From Basidiobolus meristosporus CBS 931.73 (lineage: Eukaryota; Basidiobolomycota; Basidiobolomycetes; Basidiobolales; Basidiobolaceae): a DNA stretch of 64,000 nucleotides. Shown here one piece after another: positions 10,058 through 22,835 of this stretch. Numbering within the stretch: position 1 is the stretch's first letter; each line of letters opens with the position of its first letter. Under the pieces are notes generated by a model. That model was not told the origin of the DNA and searched no databases. It saw only the letters and a program-made list of their open reading frames with translations. Where the stretch lies: NCBI GenBank assembly GCA_002104905.1, contig MCFE01000172.1, positions 79,667 through 143,666 on the forward strand, in the 5' to 3' direction. The position numbers and the translations under genes are program-made.

Positions 10058-11558
10058 ATGGAAACTGAGGCCATGGATTCCGGTCTCTGAGTGAAATCCT
10101 GTATAGTGCTTGTTCATTCATATACAGTAAACTAGCGTATCAATTTAAATCACGATCGTGTTGTGTAGTTTGAAGGAAAATTGTTACTATCTAGATTATT
10201 GTTTGAGTGCTATCCAACTGAACAATATAAAGTAATGGGACGCTGTTTATTGAAGAATGTATATATTGTACTCCAAATTAGCGGATGAATCAGTAGAGTC
10301 GATTGTCGACACCACTCCAGAAAGTTTCCCAAGTCTATGTATTATTACTTGGGCGATAGATGCATGAGCAGTGAAAGTTTAGTCTGGGACTGTTTTGGAT
10401 ATAACCAATATGGCCACACAGCCATGGTTTCTGCACTGAAAAGAATATGAATATTACGAGTCCACCAACAAGCCGAAATTGATTTCCAGGGCAGCAAAGC
10501 ATCGGACAATAAATTTACTTTTTGGCTGACCGGTCTTTGAATGCATTCCAAAGAGGATGTGGTTTCTACAGAAGGCAAGTGGTAAACCCAACGTATCAAT
10601 TCACAGTGTGAGGTAGCATTGGGAAATTCGCCTTTGCTGATCTCTTATTGTCCCTAATTAAGAAAGCTAACCTAAAAGAGTATAACTGTAATTAGCTGAT
10701 CAGCCCATCGGTCATAAATAGCATCAATACAAATGTAGTAGAGAAAATCCAATAACGTGAAAATCACCAAATAAAGAAGAGTTGAGATGAGGATCAGGAA
10801 GAGCATATGGCAAGGAGGCAACTGAGCACCTACAGATTTTGCAACCATTTAGACATCCACTTTGTAGACATATGAATTTTGTCATATTTGCATGGATCGT
10901 ATGCTCTCAAATAGGAGTCATTTATACAGTGTAAAGAGGATTGAGATTGATACATGCAAGGTTGATATGACTGACGAAGGTGTTTGACATTCTAGTATGG
11001 GGAGAGGTACATACTGATTGATGGGCATTTGTCTAAGGGATTTTTGACTGACCAATATAACAAAGTACCATGATGTTGAGCGGAATAGCAGCAAGAGCAT
11101 TACGATCCGTCCGACCATTATTAGGGGCGATCGGGAAGGAGATAGATTAAATCAGCACAAGCATGCAGACGCTGGTACTGCCCCAAAGGGATACGTAGTG
11201 GATTAATTATACGCAACATGTACCAACCATAGCGCTAAACCGAAATTTCTTCATGGCGATCCTCTGGGCATTTGTAAAATATAGAGTGATTCCCCTAAAC
11301 GCTGCCTAACGGTTTCACCTTCCATGTCGATGATGTACTTTTGGTGAATATATATAGTGCGATGAGCCTTTTCAAGCCATTGTGAATAGAAAGCATCTTA
11401 TCGTGAGCTCATCTCATCATCATTGCCTCTTTCGTACATATTCCTCTCATAAGCAAGTCTATCTTGGAGCGGAAAATCTACAAAGATTGATCTTCCCACT
11501 AATATATCACTGCCTCATCTTATTTAGTTCACAGTATATTTCTTGACATCTGCTCAGT
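10058..11558. other. Intergenic, unresolved
   Basis: 1.5 kb without a gene I can support. The minus strand has scattered hydrophobic or Trp-rich open stretches (about 10345-10625 and 10700-11118), but they do not join across plausible introns without hitting stops. The right part must contain the promoter of the following chs7 gene; a TATATATAG run sits near 11347. Confidence 0.35.
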
Positions 11559-12793
11559 ATGGTCGAGTTTGGTAGTTTCGAAAATATCTGCCGCACGATA
11601 TCTCTCACCGTATGTCCTTTGGTTGGGCCAGTGGATCGCCGGACAATCCCCTCGTGCTACTCGCGAAACATAGATATAGTCGGTTTTATCCTGTTCCAGC
11701 CAGGTAGCTCACCAACCATTTTCTGCTAGCCGAATTCCATTCTAACCGCAATATAGGGACGTTCACAGTGTACATGATTGCATTGATTATGACGGCAATC
11801 ATGATCTACAATATTAGAATGAAGTACACGGCAGTTGGTAAGTCATCCTCTTACACATGGATGCAGATCTGGATACTAACAAATCATGGCACCGGGATGT
11901 AGGGAGAAAGGAAATGGTTCAATTTTTCTACCTCTATGCCGCAACAGTGATCATGGAAATGTTGCTGATTACTGGGATCATACCTATTGGAAGTAGAGTA
12001 TATCCGGTATTTCAACTTCACCCGAGTGTTCAACCCCAACGCCAATACTTACCAGGCTCTCCGTCACTTAGTGGTTCACCGCTGTACACATGGCCTTAAT
12101 ATCTACCGCTATTTGGTGTCTACTTTTGAATGGTTTCGTAGGCTTCCAGTTTGCCGAAGACGGGACCGCTCTATCTCTCTGGGTAAATATCTGCTTAATC
12201 CGTGTGAAATGTAGGGCAAATCTCTAACCGTATCAAAGTCAATACGGATCTCCTCTCTTATCATATGGGGAGGCGTGTTTGCCGTTTCCGTACTTACCTT
12301 CAAGCAGTATCTTAACGCCACTGTTCCGCTCACCCTATGGGTCATCTATACGGTGTTGAATGGCGCGGCAATAGCCATATATTTTATTTTGCAGGTGATT
12401 TTAGTGGTGAGAACTCTCGATGATTGGTGGCCTTTAGGTATGCGTTTTTCAGATGTGTAGATATATATGTATATATATGGTTTTTATTCATTAATTCCAT
12501 CAATGACAGGCGATATTCTGATAGCTGGATTATCATTTGTTGCTGGTCAAGTAGCATTGTTGGGATTTTCACACGAGATCTGCGAGACAACTACTCACTA
12601 TTTGGACGGCCTCTTTTTCGCTGCCGGAGCCACTCTATTCTCTGTTATGATGATCTACAAATACTGGGATTCTATCACCAAAGATGATTTGGAGTATCTT
12701 ATTGACTGCAAATCAGATCAATGGGAAGTTTTAAACGGGGTGGTAGAAGAGGATCTTGCTTCTAAAAAAGCCCGACAACTAGAAATAGAATGA
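11559..12793 (+). CDS. chs7: Chitin synthase export chaperone, paralogue A
   Basis: Six exons: 11559-11703, 11757-11837, 11903-12006, 12072-12182, 12239-12437, 12510-12793; 307 residues. Chs7 is an ER membrane chaperone needed for chitin synthase (Chs3 class) to leave the ER. Family landmarks in order: FGSFENIC start, CYSRNI, the TAVGRKEM loop, [23 protein letters not shown], the DWWPLGD loop, HYLDGLFF and [16 protein letters not shown] near the C-terminus. About seven hydrophobic helices fit the known topology. Intron positions after the GRKEM, IIP and LSLW blocks match those of paralogue B at 15233-16370; A has one extra intron inside the WPLGDI codon block. The acidic/basic C-terminal tail ([15 protein letters not shown]) is unlike that of paralogue B. 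Confidence 0.93.
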
Positions 12794-13135
12794 TCCCAAC
12801 CTAGGGAGAATAATAAAAGGATGGTTTTTATCTAGCTAGTGCACCATTGGGACAATGCAGTAGATCTCTCCGCCCACTATGCTACCTATGGGTAGAAACG
12901 TAAGATAATCAAGTGTCGAACCCAGATCGTCAGGATTCGAGGGATCTTTGCAAGTAAGCAGTCATAGATGAAATCAAATATATCTTCTTTATCCATTTAA
13001 TTATGAGAAAACGGTACTGTTGTATGCAGGGTGGAGTAATGCTCCAAAGATCACCACCTACTTAGGGGACTTTGGCTGTAAGCGTACCGACTCGATCACC
13101 TACATATAATATATGTATATATGATTAGAGATGCT
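12794..13135. other. Convergent intergenic spacer
   Basis: A short spacer between the 3' ends of chs7 A and the 162-aa gene on the other strand. Nothing recognised beyond probable 3' untranslated sequence. Confidence 0.4.
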
Positions 13136-13740
13136 CTAGAGTAGAGGCAGAGCTTTTCCGTAATATACCAGCCCCTTCTTCCAGATTTGCTCGTTAGAAA
13201 ACACAGTTAATCGGCACGTCTTCCAGCTTCTGTTAATCAAAAGCGATTGTGGGTGCACAAGGTAAAACCAATTATCATTCCTATGCTGTTCCAGAGCTAC
13301 TTGGTGTAGATGGTGCTCATTTTCGCTACCCTGCACTCCCTAGAGAGACGGAGTGTTACATATCCAAATTCAGAGTGAATAGAAGGGGATCAGCTATACC
13401 TCGATTTGGCAACGAAATGTAATATATGTTAGGTAGAACGAGTCCTTGGCAAACTTCAACTTCCATACAATATTGTACTCTCCCTTAGGAATGCCGTTAA
13501 TGGTGCCACTAAGCTGCGGTGGTATAAAGGCTGTTAGGAAAGCACGAGTGCTTGATTTGATGTGAAAGCAAACAACCTCGAATTTGTATGCCTCCTTGAG
13601 AACCAGGCATGTTCTTCGGGAATATAGGATTAGAGGTGCAAGCGTCGTCAAATAGCAAAAAGACTTTACTTGTTGTTGTGAATTTCACACTCGGATTTCA
13701 CCATGGATTCTCCTTCATATTTCAGGTCAGAAGCGCCCAT
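13136..13740 (-). CDS. Hypothetical protein, 162 aa
   Basis: Not recognised. Three exons on the minus strand, 13740-13670, 13613-13400 and 13339-13136, joined in frame by GT-AG introns. The start ATG (MGASDLKYEG) lies at the head of exon 1. The protein is soluble, without signal peptide or membrane segments, and looks beta-rich: alternating aromatic/hydrophobic strands such as YNIVWKLKF and FYLTYITFRCQIE, then an HHLHQVALEQH segment and W-F-Y-L-V. The pattern is faintly reminiscent of the sugar-binding-like PP2 domain attached to some F-box proteins, but no F-box is seen and I do not claim homology. It sits between two chs7 paralogues. Confidence 0.6.
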
Positions 13741-15232
13741 GATTGTCAGTTGACCTGACAGTACGGAGCAGATGTGGGTTTGAGTGATTCCGAAAAGCAA
13801 AGGACTGAATCGACTTTACTTTTTTCTTTATATACATGTCTTGGGTAACTGCTGGCGTATTTATGGCCAAATCGCTGCCTAGATTCGTCCGATCAATACT
13901 CGCACAACATTAAGCAGCCGTGGTTAGTGCGTACCGTACTAGATAGTTCCATAAAGAATCATCGGACAAGAGTGTTGCAAAGGATTTGCTAGTCTACAAG
14001 ATTAGAGGTTAGGTATATGAACTTTTTGATATCCTGCAGATCCATCCTCGATGGTTCGGGATGCTACAGATACTAGAGAGAATATTGTCAGACAGATACC
14101 ATAGCAAGTTGTTGGAGATTGTCATAATCAAGGTGGAGCAGGATGTTCAAAATTGAATCACAGGGCAAAGATAGGAGTAAGCTTGGGTGAGCTGGGTCGA
14201 GGTGAAATCGATAGGTCAGCTAGCGGGAATACATATCCTGATATGATGCAAAGAAACCAAACTCACCGACGGAATTGCTGGGCATTGTGGGTGGGTTGGC
14301 TGTTCTACAGTATGAACACGACGAATTTATAGTTTGGTAACCGCAGAGAAGTCAAGATCACCATCGAATATGGCTCATCATTAGAGGTAGCAATTATGCC
14401 AGAATATGTTGGATCAAGATGCTGACATCTTTCAGAGGCCTAATCACCGTTGGTGATGTCCATATAACCGTTACCCAACCTATTAACGACCGCAACCTTC
14501 AGTAATGTTTTAGACAGAACAGCCACTTGATTGGTCGGCACAGCACAAGTGTACGATTCTCGTCATTATTATTGAATGAATACATCACAATTGCTCGAAC
14601 TTAGTTAGGGCGGGGTGAGATGGTCAAGCACATACACCGAGGCTAGTTGGTATGAATCAAGTTTGGTCAACCTCTTGCTAAATACTCGCAACCCCTCCTC
14701 ACATATACCTATCTGTCCCGTGACTAGATTCCAGATGGTGCATGCACTTTCTATCCCGCCTTCTGGTGTACAAGCCAATTTACATAACTGGCACCAGATT
14801 TAATAAATTTGTTAGTCCATGACCGAGTCTTCCAGTAGGAAGGAACGCAGCTACCACAGCTACTTATATTATACCAATACAGATCACGAATAATATCGAT
14901 TCCTGCTGCTTCCTACCATACCAAATGGGGATATGCGCCACTAACGAGAGCCAAAACCAGGCTTCGCGTTCTCTGTGAACAAGATAAGATCTGTGGAGAC
15001 TGAGATGACCGCGAATGAATAAAAAGCACTCTATTTATAACGCTTAAAAACCATCCACTGATTGGAGTGCGGTAAGAAGAATCAACCTCGATATAAGAGC
15101 ATGGAATCAAAGACTAAGGGCTTACTAAATGCTAAGAAATGTACAAAGTCTGATGTTACGATTGAAGTTAACTACAAGATGATCCAGCAAAATGACAAAT
15201 CGATGATGATGCTGTTTCAGATCAGGGGGTCT
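13741..15232. other. Intergenic, nothing recognised
   Basis: 1.5 kb between an unrecognised minus-strand gene and the 3' end of chs7 B. Only short open frames without family features are present, and I see no repeat or RNA gene. Confidence 0.35.
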
Positions 15233-16370
15233 CTAGCATCCTACAGTATCGTAACTACCCAGGTCATATTTTGTGTCCCACTGAGGGGCCTTTCCACCCA
15301 CCGAGAACTCAAGATCCTCCTTAGTGATTGAATCCCAATATTTGTAGACCATCATCACCGACACAAGGGTACACAAGACACCAAAGAACATCCCGTCGAT
15401 ATAATGGGCCGCATGTGCACATATATCTTCAGAGAAGAAATACAGTATAGCCTGGCCAATCACGAAAAACAGCATGGCAAAGAGTATATCACCCAGAGGC
15501 CAGCGATCGTCAAGAGTCTTGAGCACAAGAATAAGCTGAAGGACAAAATAGATGAAGACTCCGGCACCATTGAATACGAAGTAGAAGATCCATAGCACCA
15601 ACGGGTTGGTAGGACTAAGGAAGCCAACCAAGTTTTTGAAAGTGCCAATCGCAATGAAGTAGGTTAAGGCAAAAACTGCCAACGAGGACAACCGAATCCC
15701 CTGGAGAACGATGATTAGGAATGATGGTCAAACTTTAAGACATAATCATTGCCTACCCATAGCGAAAGTGGTGTGCCATCCTCGAAGATCTGAAAACTGA
15801 CCAGGCCATTAAACAGCAGACACCAGACTGAAGCACTCAGTAGACCAACATGGGCCGCCACAAACCACTAATGGAGTAGAAGGATTAGTGATGTTTGAAC
15901 AAGAGTAGACAGATGGGTAAACCTACAGGCTGCAGGGCGGATGAGGAAGGGATGATACCAGATACTACCACCGCCTCAATGATTGTAGTGAGTACATATA
16001 GAATGAAAAACGTGACCATCTCCTTGCGACCTGTTGAAAAATAGGGGATTAACAAGTATCTAACCGCGAGCACTCCATGTCATCTTACCAACAGCTGTAT
16101 ATTTAGTCTTGATGTGGTAAATCATAATAATGCTCATCATCAGCACGATGATATACACAATCAATACAGCTAGTGTAGAGTGTTTATGAGCGATGGCAGT
16201 ATCAAGCTACCCGGAGTATCAGACATACCAGATTCGAAGAAAAGTTTCCCAGCAAACTCAAAGTTACGTGCGTAGCAACGTGGCTCTATCCCCATCCCGT
16301 CAGCACCCAACAAGGAACACACAGTTAGTGGCACCTCACGACAAGCATCGTCGAAACTTCCGAACTTCAT
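15233..16370 (-). CDS. chs7: Chitin synthase export chaperone, paralogue B
   Basis: Five exons on the minus strand: 16370-16229, 16169-16089, 16030-15927, 15867-15757, 15700-15233; 301 residues. Same family landmarks as paralogue A: MKFGSFDDAC start, GIEPRCYARN, TAVGRKEM, WCLLFNGLVSFQIFEDGTPLSLW, KTLDDRWPLGDI, HYIDGMFF and [19 protein letters not shown]. The last block is closer to canonical Chs7 than in paralogue A, so B may be the more conserved copy. The first four introns interrupt the same codon blocks as in A, which supports duplication of an already spliced gene structure. Predicted ER membrane chaperone for chitin synthases. Confidence 0.93.
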
Positions 16371-17680
16371 ATTCAGACTGAAGTGTAGGGTAAAAGAATT
16401 ATGTGAGAGATCCAACTGAGGCGAAGTATCGTTAGAAAAGAATCAATGGAGAGGAGGGCAGTCACTAGTTCTCTATGTGCAGGGTGTCTGGAGATCTTTA
16501 TATACTAAGCCGATGGCTTGGCCACCTCAAGGCCATTTCCAATTCCAGATAGAAGGCGGGTTTTTGTAACATAAACTAACAATTCGCCCAATGGTAATAG
16601 CTCTCCTCGTAAATCAAAAACACCAACTCCCTCCACAATCACGGTATTTTTAACATTGGCGAGGCCTTCTATCTGAATATCCATGCATATCTAAGAATAC
16701 TTGATTCATAGCCCGCCCTTTGTTCCCCGAATATTATGGATTGAAACGCTCGAGTGGGGACATTCCCAGTATAGAAGGTAAACGAATCGCTGATCAACCT
16801 GAATCAAGGAATCCTATGCTCCGCTTTTAATGAAGAATGTCGGTGACGCGTGCTGTCTGAATCATAGCACACCACCGCTTTGCTACAACCATCGTCCACC
16901 ACCCATGCCCATCAGTGCAGGCTACTTCGAGAGCACACCTAGTAGTACGACTAGAGCTTCAAAGCTGCCTGTCCTGGAGATTGTTGGGTAAACGTGGACT
17001 GACTGAATAGCAAGTAGTTTATCGGATTTGAAATGGGCTTGGAAATGCCTTAGAGGTATTAAGTTGTAAACACCCTACGAGTGTGATTGGGCCGCTATAA
17101 ATAGTTGGGCAAATTATTGGGGTGTCTGGAAAATGGGCTAGAGGAGGGTCAACTGTGCATTGGCAGCTACTGATCCAGAGTTCTCGATAGAGAGAAGAAA
17201 CCAAACCAATATCAACTGAAAGAAATACTGTTGGACCCAGATGGATCTTATCTCAGCTATAAGATACCGGAATGAGTCTCCGCCTCAGTCAACAGCACGG
17301 TGCGAAATGGAATAGCTGGCTTCTCGAAAGTGCGTGCGTAAAGAAATGATGCCAATGTTGGATCATTAGTTAAGCTGGTTCAGCATGGTCAAGAATGAAA
17401 GTTGTGAAATCCCAACTTTGCATACAATTTAATCAACAAACGTGACCGTGTATTTATGTCGGCTCATGTGAACAGCTGTGAAACCTCATTAGCAAATACC
17501 TACTGATGATCTAGGATCCTCCGATAAATCTCTAGCAGTTGGTGTATCCTATCGGGGCTAATGGGAAAGGGAAACCCACCTCGAACGAGATCAAATTTAC
17601 CAAATTGATCCATGGAGGTCTCACGATATTGCTTATTTAATTGCTAATCGGGTATGAGCACACTCATTTTCACTTGTAAT
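16371..17680. other. Intergenic, divergent promoter region
   Basis: 1.3 kb between divergent genes (chs7 B leftwards, isochorismatase-fold gene rightwards). A TATA-like TTTATATACT lies about 130 nt upstream of chs7 B, near 16497-16507. No further gene was recognised. Confidence 0.35.
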
Positions 17681-18427
17681 ATGTCTGCTACGCCTACACG
17701 CAACATCGCCAAAATCTGCCCAAGCTCCACTGCATTCTTTGTATGCGATATCCAGGAGCGCTTCCGTAGCTTTATTCACGCTTATCCCAACGTGATCTCT
17801 ACTGCCCAGAAGATGGTGATATTCCTTCTGCATCCATATGCTTATGCACTTTTTACTCATTCATTCCTTGCCAGATTACTGCCGCAAATCACCTCGATAT
17901 CCCGATCATCGTAACTGAGCAGAACCCAAAAGCCCTGGGAAAAACTGTACAAGAGCTAGACATCTCCAAAGCCAAATGTAACCTAGGAAAGTCTAAGTTC
18001 TCCATGTTTCTCCCTGAAGTTGAGACTCTCCTTAAGAATGACTTGAAGACCAAATCTGTCGTCTTGTTTGGCATCGAGGTAGGCCTGCAAGTGTCTCATT
18101 GACGAACCCCCTCCGCTGGAGTCTAACCAAATGCACCTCAATATCTAGTCTCATATTTGCGTTCTTCAAACATGCCTGGATCTCCTTGAGCAAAATTACG
18201 AGGTGTACGTCTTGGCTGATGGCGTTTCCTCTATGAATTACCCCGAGATCGATATTGCCCTTGCTCGTATGCAGCAAGCTGGGGCCACCATTACTACCTC
18301 TGAATCTATTCTGTTTCAGTTGGTAGGAGATGCCAAGCATCAAAAATTCAAGGGTATCTCTGGCTTAACGAAGGAGTATCAAAAAGCTACAAAAGACAAC
18401 AAATTGTTATTCAAGTCCCGCATCTGA
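17681..18427 (+). CDS. Isochorismatase-fold cysteine hydrolase (ISOC1/2-like)
   Basis: Three exons: 17681-17815, 17875-18078, 18149-18427; 205 residues. The N-terminal [10 protein letters not shown] carries the conserved Asp of the family. [13 protein letters not shown] supplies the next conserved block, and [16 protein letters not shown] contains the nucleophilic Cys. LADGVSS and the [15 protein letters not shown] segment follow, as in animal ISOC1/ISOC2 and their fungal homologues. No signal peptide is present. The length matches the ISOC2 group (about 200-210 aa). The substrate is unknown; members of this subgroup are usually annotated only as mitochondrial or cytosolic hydrolases. Introns have GT-AG ends and keep frame. 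Confidence 0.88.
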
Positions 18428-18797
18428 GTCAGAAAACAAGCTACATCCATACAATGAATCTAGTGCCCACAATAAAGTCCTAGATCGCAACATCTTTCTA
18501 CAGATGTGTATCATTGACGATTTATTTGCAATTCTTGGCTTGACAGACCACATGGTAAAATCCAGATTAATCAGCCATCTGCAACTGTGAGCTTATGGTG
18601 GGACCTCTTTCATCATCAATTAATCAAAGAATGACTTCAACTATTAATTTCTCTATTAATACGACTTATCAAACTAATCACTGGATAGGTATACCCTCCG
18701 GTGACCAGTGACGTCACATATAGGTCAGAGGCGAATGTCAATATAAACACGAAGTAAGTGCGATGGTAGTAGAATTCAGTTTGAACGCCAGAGTATA
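18428..18797. other. Short intergenic spacer
   Basis: Spacer between two genes on the plus strand. AT-rich, with no recognised element. Confidence 0.4.
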
Positions 18798-19637
18798 ATG
18801 GGTAATCGGGCTTTCGACGCATGCTATAACCCGGAGGAAATCAACGTTTTCGTTTCCTTCAACTTTGTAACCTTCATAAGCTATCTACTCGTGGTAGTGG
18901 TAGGCGGCACCCAAGTGTTCCTTTACCTATCCAAGAAATATCAGTGGGAGCGCCAGGACAAATCACCAGTAGGCTTCCTTCAGGACATTCAGGACGCCTT
19001 GATTTACAATGTTGTTTTGTTTCTCTTCGGGAACTACAGTCATACATTCTCAATTTGGACTGTGCTTGCTTTCTTTGCTGGATTGATCGGCTTTGCCTTG
19101 CTTGGCGAGCTACCATTCCTTAAAGTGAGCCTTGTAACCTGGCGCACCTGGTCTCGTGAAGCATGGATGGTCCACATCGGCGGAGTTGGTATTGTGTTTA
19201 TACTAGCAATATACCACTTTGTCCAGGCCTACTATGCGGGTATTTTGAGCCTGTACTTCACTGGCCTGCTTGTAGGCCTTGGGTTGATGGTAGCAGGGCC
19301 AGCCGTCAACTGGTATGAGGAGTATCGTCGACGAGAAATCGCCTACGTCACCCCCACCATTGATCCACCGACGCAGAGTGACAAACAGGAAGTGGCAAAG
19401 CCGACAAATGGCGTAAGCTTACGAGTCACCGAAAAGGAGATCGCCAGGGTCAAATCTTGGCCAAAATATCGGGTCCATCTCCATCACTGGCAGATATTTT
19501 ACCTGTTGGCGTTTTTCACCAGATTCCCTAGTGTGCTGGGCCAGATATGCTCTGGGCTTGTGCTGGGCATCTTTATGCATGGAGGCTCTGCATATGGGTT
19601 TGATCCGTTATTGGAACAAGAGGGGGTCTCTTACTGA
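18798..19637 (+). CDS. Multispanning membrane protein with HLHHW motif
   Basis: An intronless frame of 279 residues starting at ATG (MGNRAFDACYN). Six to seven hydrophobic helices are visible: about 18-40, 70-95, 98-118, 125-150, 155-175, then a hydrophilic loop about 178-225, and further helices to the end. The C-terminal part has a His cluster (VHLHHWQIFYLLAFFTRFP) followed by GIFMHGGSAYGFDPL. The spacing of HxHHW and a later HG recalls metal-binding membrane enzymes but is not a canonical desaturase or hydroxylase triad. I do not recognise the family with confidence and assign no function. The loop contains many Thr, Pro and Lys residues and is probably cytosolic. Confidence 0.75.
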   Translation: MGNRAFDACYNPEEINVFVSFNFVTFISYLLVVVVGGTQVFLYLSKKYQWERQDKSPVGFLQDIQDALIYNVVLFLFGNYSHTFSIWTVLAFFAGLIGFALLGELPFLKVSLVTWRTWSREAWMVHIGGVGIVFILAIYHFVQAYYAGILSLYFTGLLVGLGLMVAGPAVNWYEEYRRREIAYVTPTIDPPTQSDKQEVAKPTNGVSLRVTEKEIARVKSWPKYRVHLHHWQIFYLLAFFTRFPSVLGQICSGLVLGIFMHGGSAYGFDPLLEQEGVSY

Positions 19638-20382
19638 CCCACAGCAACCCCTGCTCTTTTATCAACAATTGCATGATTTTGTGAATATGTATCTTCTCAT
19701 TTCCTTCAAGCTCCCTTAGCTACACTTCTCAGAGCTCACCCTACAATGCAAGTACATACGATATCCAGATTTTACAGTAAAGTGAAGCCATTTTAGGCCG
19801 CATAGCAGCTGTTTTACCTTGATGTGTAGTCTAGTATTCCCGTGGCCAGCACGATTGCCCTGCGCCATAGCGTATTCAGTTTAGTCATCACAATAAGCGA
19901 CCTTCCTAATTGAAACATCCAGCGCTGCATCTACTCGAATTGTTTTGATTGAATAAGGAGTAATGGTATGGTAGCAGTTCCTTCTCATCACCCTCGCATG
20001 ACTCGCCACTGTATAATACCATGATTATTGAAGAAATTTCGCGTGAGAAAATGGAGTTCTGTCAATAATTCATGAGATTCTTGAACACAAACGTAAAACT
20101 GTTTCTAATCACATGTGATTATCATCTACTAGCCTCGTTGTCACGCATAAACATGTGCTTTCTCCTATTATTTATAAAACTATTCATCAACCTTCGAATG
20201 TCAGGTGATGTTGACAAATGAGCCGTTCAGAGCTCATGAGCAATCACCTCAATGATTGGCATGCGGCTAGTCACACAGATCATTTGGGAGTGACTACTGC
20301 TCCAACTATTTTGAAGGATCAGTGACTGGAATATGGCTTATTTAATGTGGATTCAACTCTAAGCATCCTGTATCTTCCAACA
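19638..20382. other. Intergenic, nothing recognised
   Basis: About 0.75 kb between two plus-strand genes. It presumably holds the acyl-CoA oxidase promoter; no ORF or repeat of note. Confidence 0.4.
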
Positions 20383-22710
20383 ATGAGCAACCCATCATCA
20401 TCAGCCTTTTCTCAGCATACCTCCAAGTTCCCTAAAGCTTCTTTTGATCTAGAGGAACTGAATACCATCCTGGAACCTGACAATCGCAACAACCGTAAGG
20501 CGTTGAAGAAGTTCATGATTGACAACCTAAAGCTCTATACCCCTCAATATGATATATCACTTGAACAAGAGCGTGAGTTGGCTTTTCAACGCCTAAAGCG
20601 TATTGGAGAGAAGGGTTTCATATCCGTATTCGACTTTGAGAGGAACCCTCTGAATGTGTTTGCTGGTATATATAGTCCCTGAATCAGTAGGCAGGTTCCT
20701 CACTAATCGCTCTATGTATTGAATAGTACACGAAGTTGTTGGCTTAATAGACGGAGGAACCGCCACCAAGCTCACCGTCAACTATAACTTGGTAAGCAGC
20801 CGCATGACATTGTCGCACGAATGTGGCTAACCGGATTTCGTGACCGACCTTTGGTTTTAGTTTGGAGGTACCCTTCTTAAACTCGGAACTGAGAGACACC
20901 GCTATTTGATCCCCAAAATCGACACTTTGGATTCCACCGGTTGCTTTGGCCTTACTGAGCTTGGCTATGGCAACAACGCCATCGAGATGGAAACCACCGC
21001 CACGTATGACAATAGCACTCAAGAGTTTGTCATTCACAGTCCTTCCACCAAGAGTCAGAAATTCTGGATTACCAATGGGGCAGTGCATGCCAAGTATTGC
21101 ATTGTATTTGCCCAGCTTACTGTGAACAACAAGGCGGAAGGTAAGACAGGGTGCTGCATTTTACTATTGGATGCACAGGCTGATCCAGTAGATTTTAGGC
21201 ATCCACTCGTTCCTGGTTCGTATTCGAAACGATGACTCAAGCGTGTGCCCAGGCGTCACCATCCGTGATATGGGGCGCAAACAGGAGTTGGATGGAGTAG
21301 ACAACGCGTTGCTCTCTTTTGATCATGTCAGGTAAGGGATTGACTAGTGCGCTACAAAGGCATTTCTGCCCACTGACTAGTTTGGCGACAGGATCCCTCG
21401 AGAGAATCTATTGAACAGACATTCGGACGTGTCAGCAGATGGCGTATTTACTTCGAAAATTGAAGGCCGCAGAAAGTGAGTACTCGATTTACATGAACCA
21501 CAGCAATTGAGCCATCCCTTACCCTTACCCTCACAGTCGTTTCATCAAGGTTGCCGACCAACTTCTCAGCGGCCGTCTCTGTATCGCTGCCATGAATCTG
21601 TCCAGTGCGAAGGTTGCCTTGAATATTGCTTTCCGATATGCCGCCACCAGACTCACCGTTGGCCCTTCGGGTAAATCGGATACCCCCATCTTGGCTTACC
21701 AACTCCAACAACGAGCACTAGTGCCACTACTCGCTAGAGCCATCGGCTTGAATATCGGTTTGACCTATGTCAAGAACATGTGGATGAATCCTGATACTTC
21801 TCACGCGGAGGTGGTTCGTCTATGCTGTGTTATCAAGCCATTGATCACTTGGCACAGTGAGCGTGTCGGTAGCGTGTGTCGTGAGAGATGTGGTGGCCAA
21901 GGTTACCTGAAGGCTTCCAGATTCTCGTCAACTATTGGCTTCGCTCATGCGGTAGGAACTCTCCAATCCAGTTCAAGTGACTTTTCAAACTAACGCTTCC
22001 TTGTAGGGCATCACTGCCGAGGGAGATAACTCGGTGTTGATGCAGAAGGTGGCCAAAGAGTTACTTGATGCGGTCCGAACCAAGAGTGCCAACCTATCGG
22101 CCATCGTGAACCGTAACAAACCCAGTACCTGGAAGCTAGACTCGCTTAGTGATTTGACCGACTTCATCCGACTCCGGTCGGACCTGTTGATCAAGGAGTT
22201 GAGCCAGAAGATGGCGACTAAGGTAGGAAAGGGCAAGACCATCTTCGAGGTGTGGATGCTCCAAGAATCTGACCTGATCCAAGCAACCTCGCGTGCATAT
22301 GGTGAACGGGTCTGCATGGACCAATTCATGCAGACGATCGATAAATCCAAGGGATCTCTCAGGTTTGTAACCCACCCCCCGTTTTCAATCTCACCCTTAC
22401 ATTTTTGCTCATTCCTACTTGTTGATACAGAAACATCCTGACCGACATCGCCTTCGTCTTCGCATTGGACATGATCGAGAGTAACCTTGGTTGGTACATC
22501 ATCAATCAAGTGTTCAGCCCATCCCTTGGTGAACGTGTTATCGAGCTCAACAAGGAGAAGATCGCCAAGCTGGCGCCACAAGCATTGAATGTGGTGAGCG
22601 CCTTCGATATCCCCCAGGAATTAGTGTTCGCGCCCATCGCCCTGGACTGGGAACGATTCAACGAATACGATAACAAAGGGGAAGTGACCCAATTCCAGTC
22701 CAAGTTGTAG
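20383..22710 (+). CDS. Peroxisomal acyl-CoA oxidase
   Basis: Eight exons: 20383-20665, 20727-20791, 20861-21140, 21199-21331, 21392-21475, 21537-21951, 22007-22362, 22431-22710; 631 residues. It catalyses the FAD-dependent first step of peroxisomal beta-oxidation, making trans-2-enoyl-CoA and H2O2. Landmarks: [11 protein letters not shown] (flavin/substrate region), [17 protein letters not shown], the [10 protein letters not shown] block, [20 protein letters not shown], the RCGGQGYL motif and [11 protein letters not shown]. The protein ends in QSKL, a canonical PTS1 peroxisomal import signal. An in-frame ATG 36 nt upstream (20347) is a possible alternative start that would add 12 residues; the chosen start gives a typical N-terminus. 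All seven introns keep frame. Confidence 0.95.
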
Positions 22711-22835
22711 GGACCGGAAGGTGAGGAAGATGATGAATGCACAAACAACCTGAGTGTTTAATAAGCTTGCTCTCCGGAGTCACATGTATTTAATATGACG
22801 CAAACGAAATAAACTCAGTACAAATAGATTGGAGG

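Noticed and set aside
10345-11118. Minus-strand hydrophobic ORFs that might form a small secreted or membrane protein
   Set aside because: Joining them at the best donor (GTATGT) shifts to a frame that stops after a few codons. Alternative joins need introns that are too short or lack GT.
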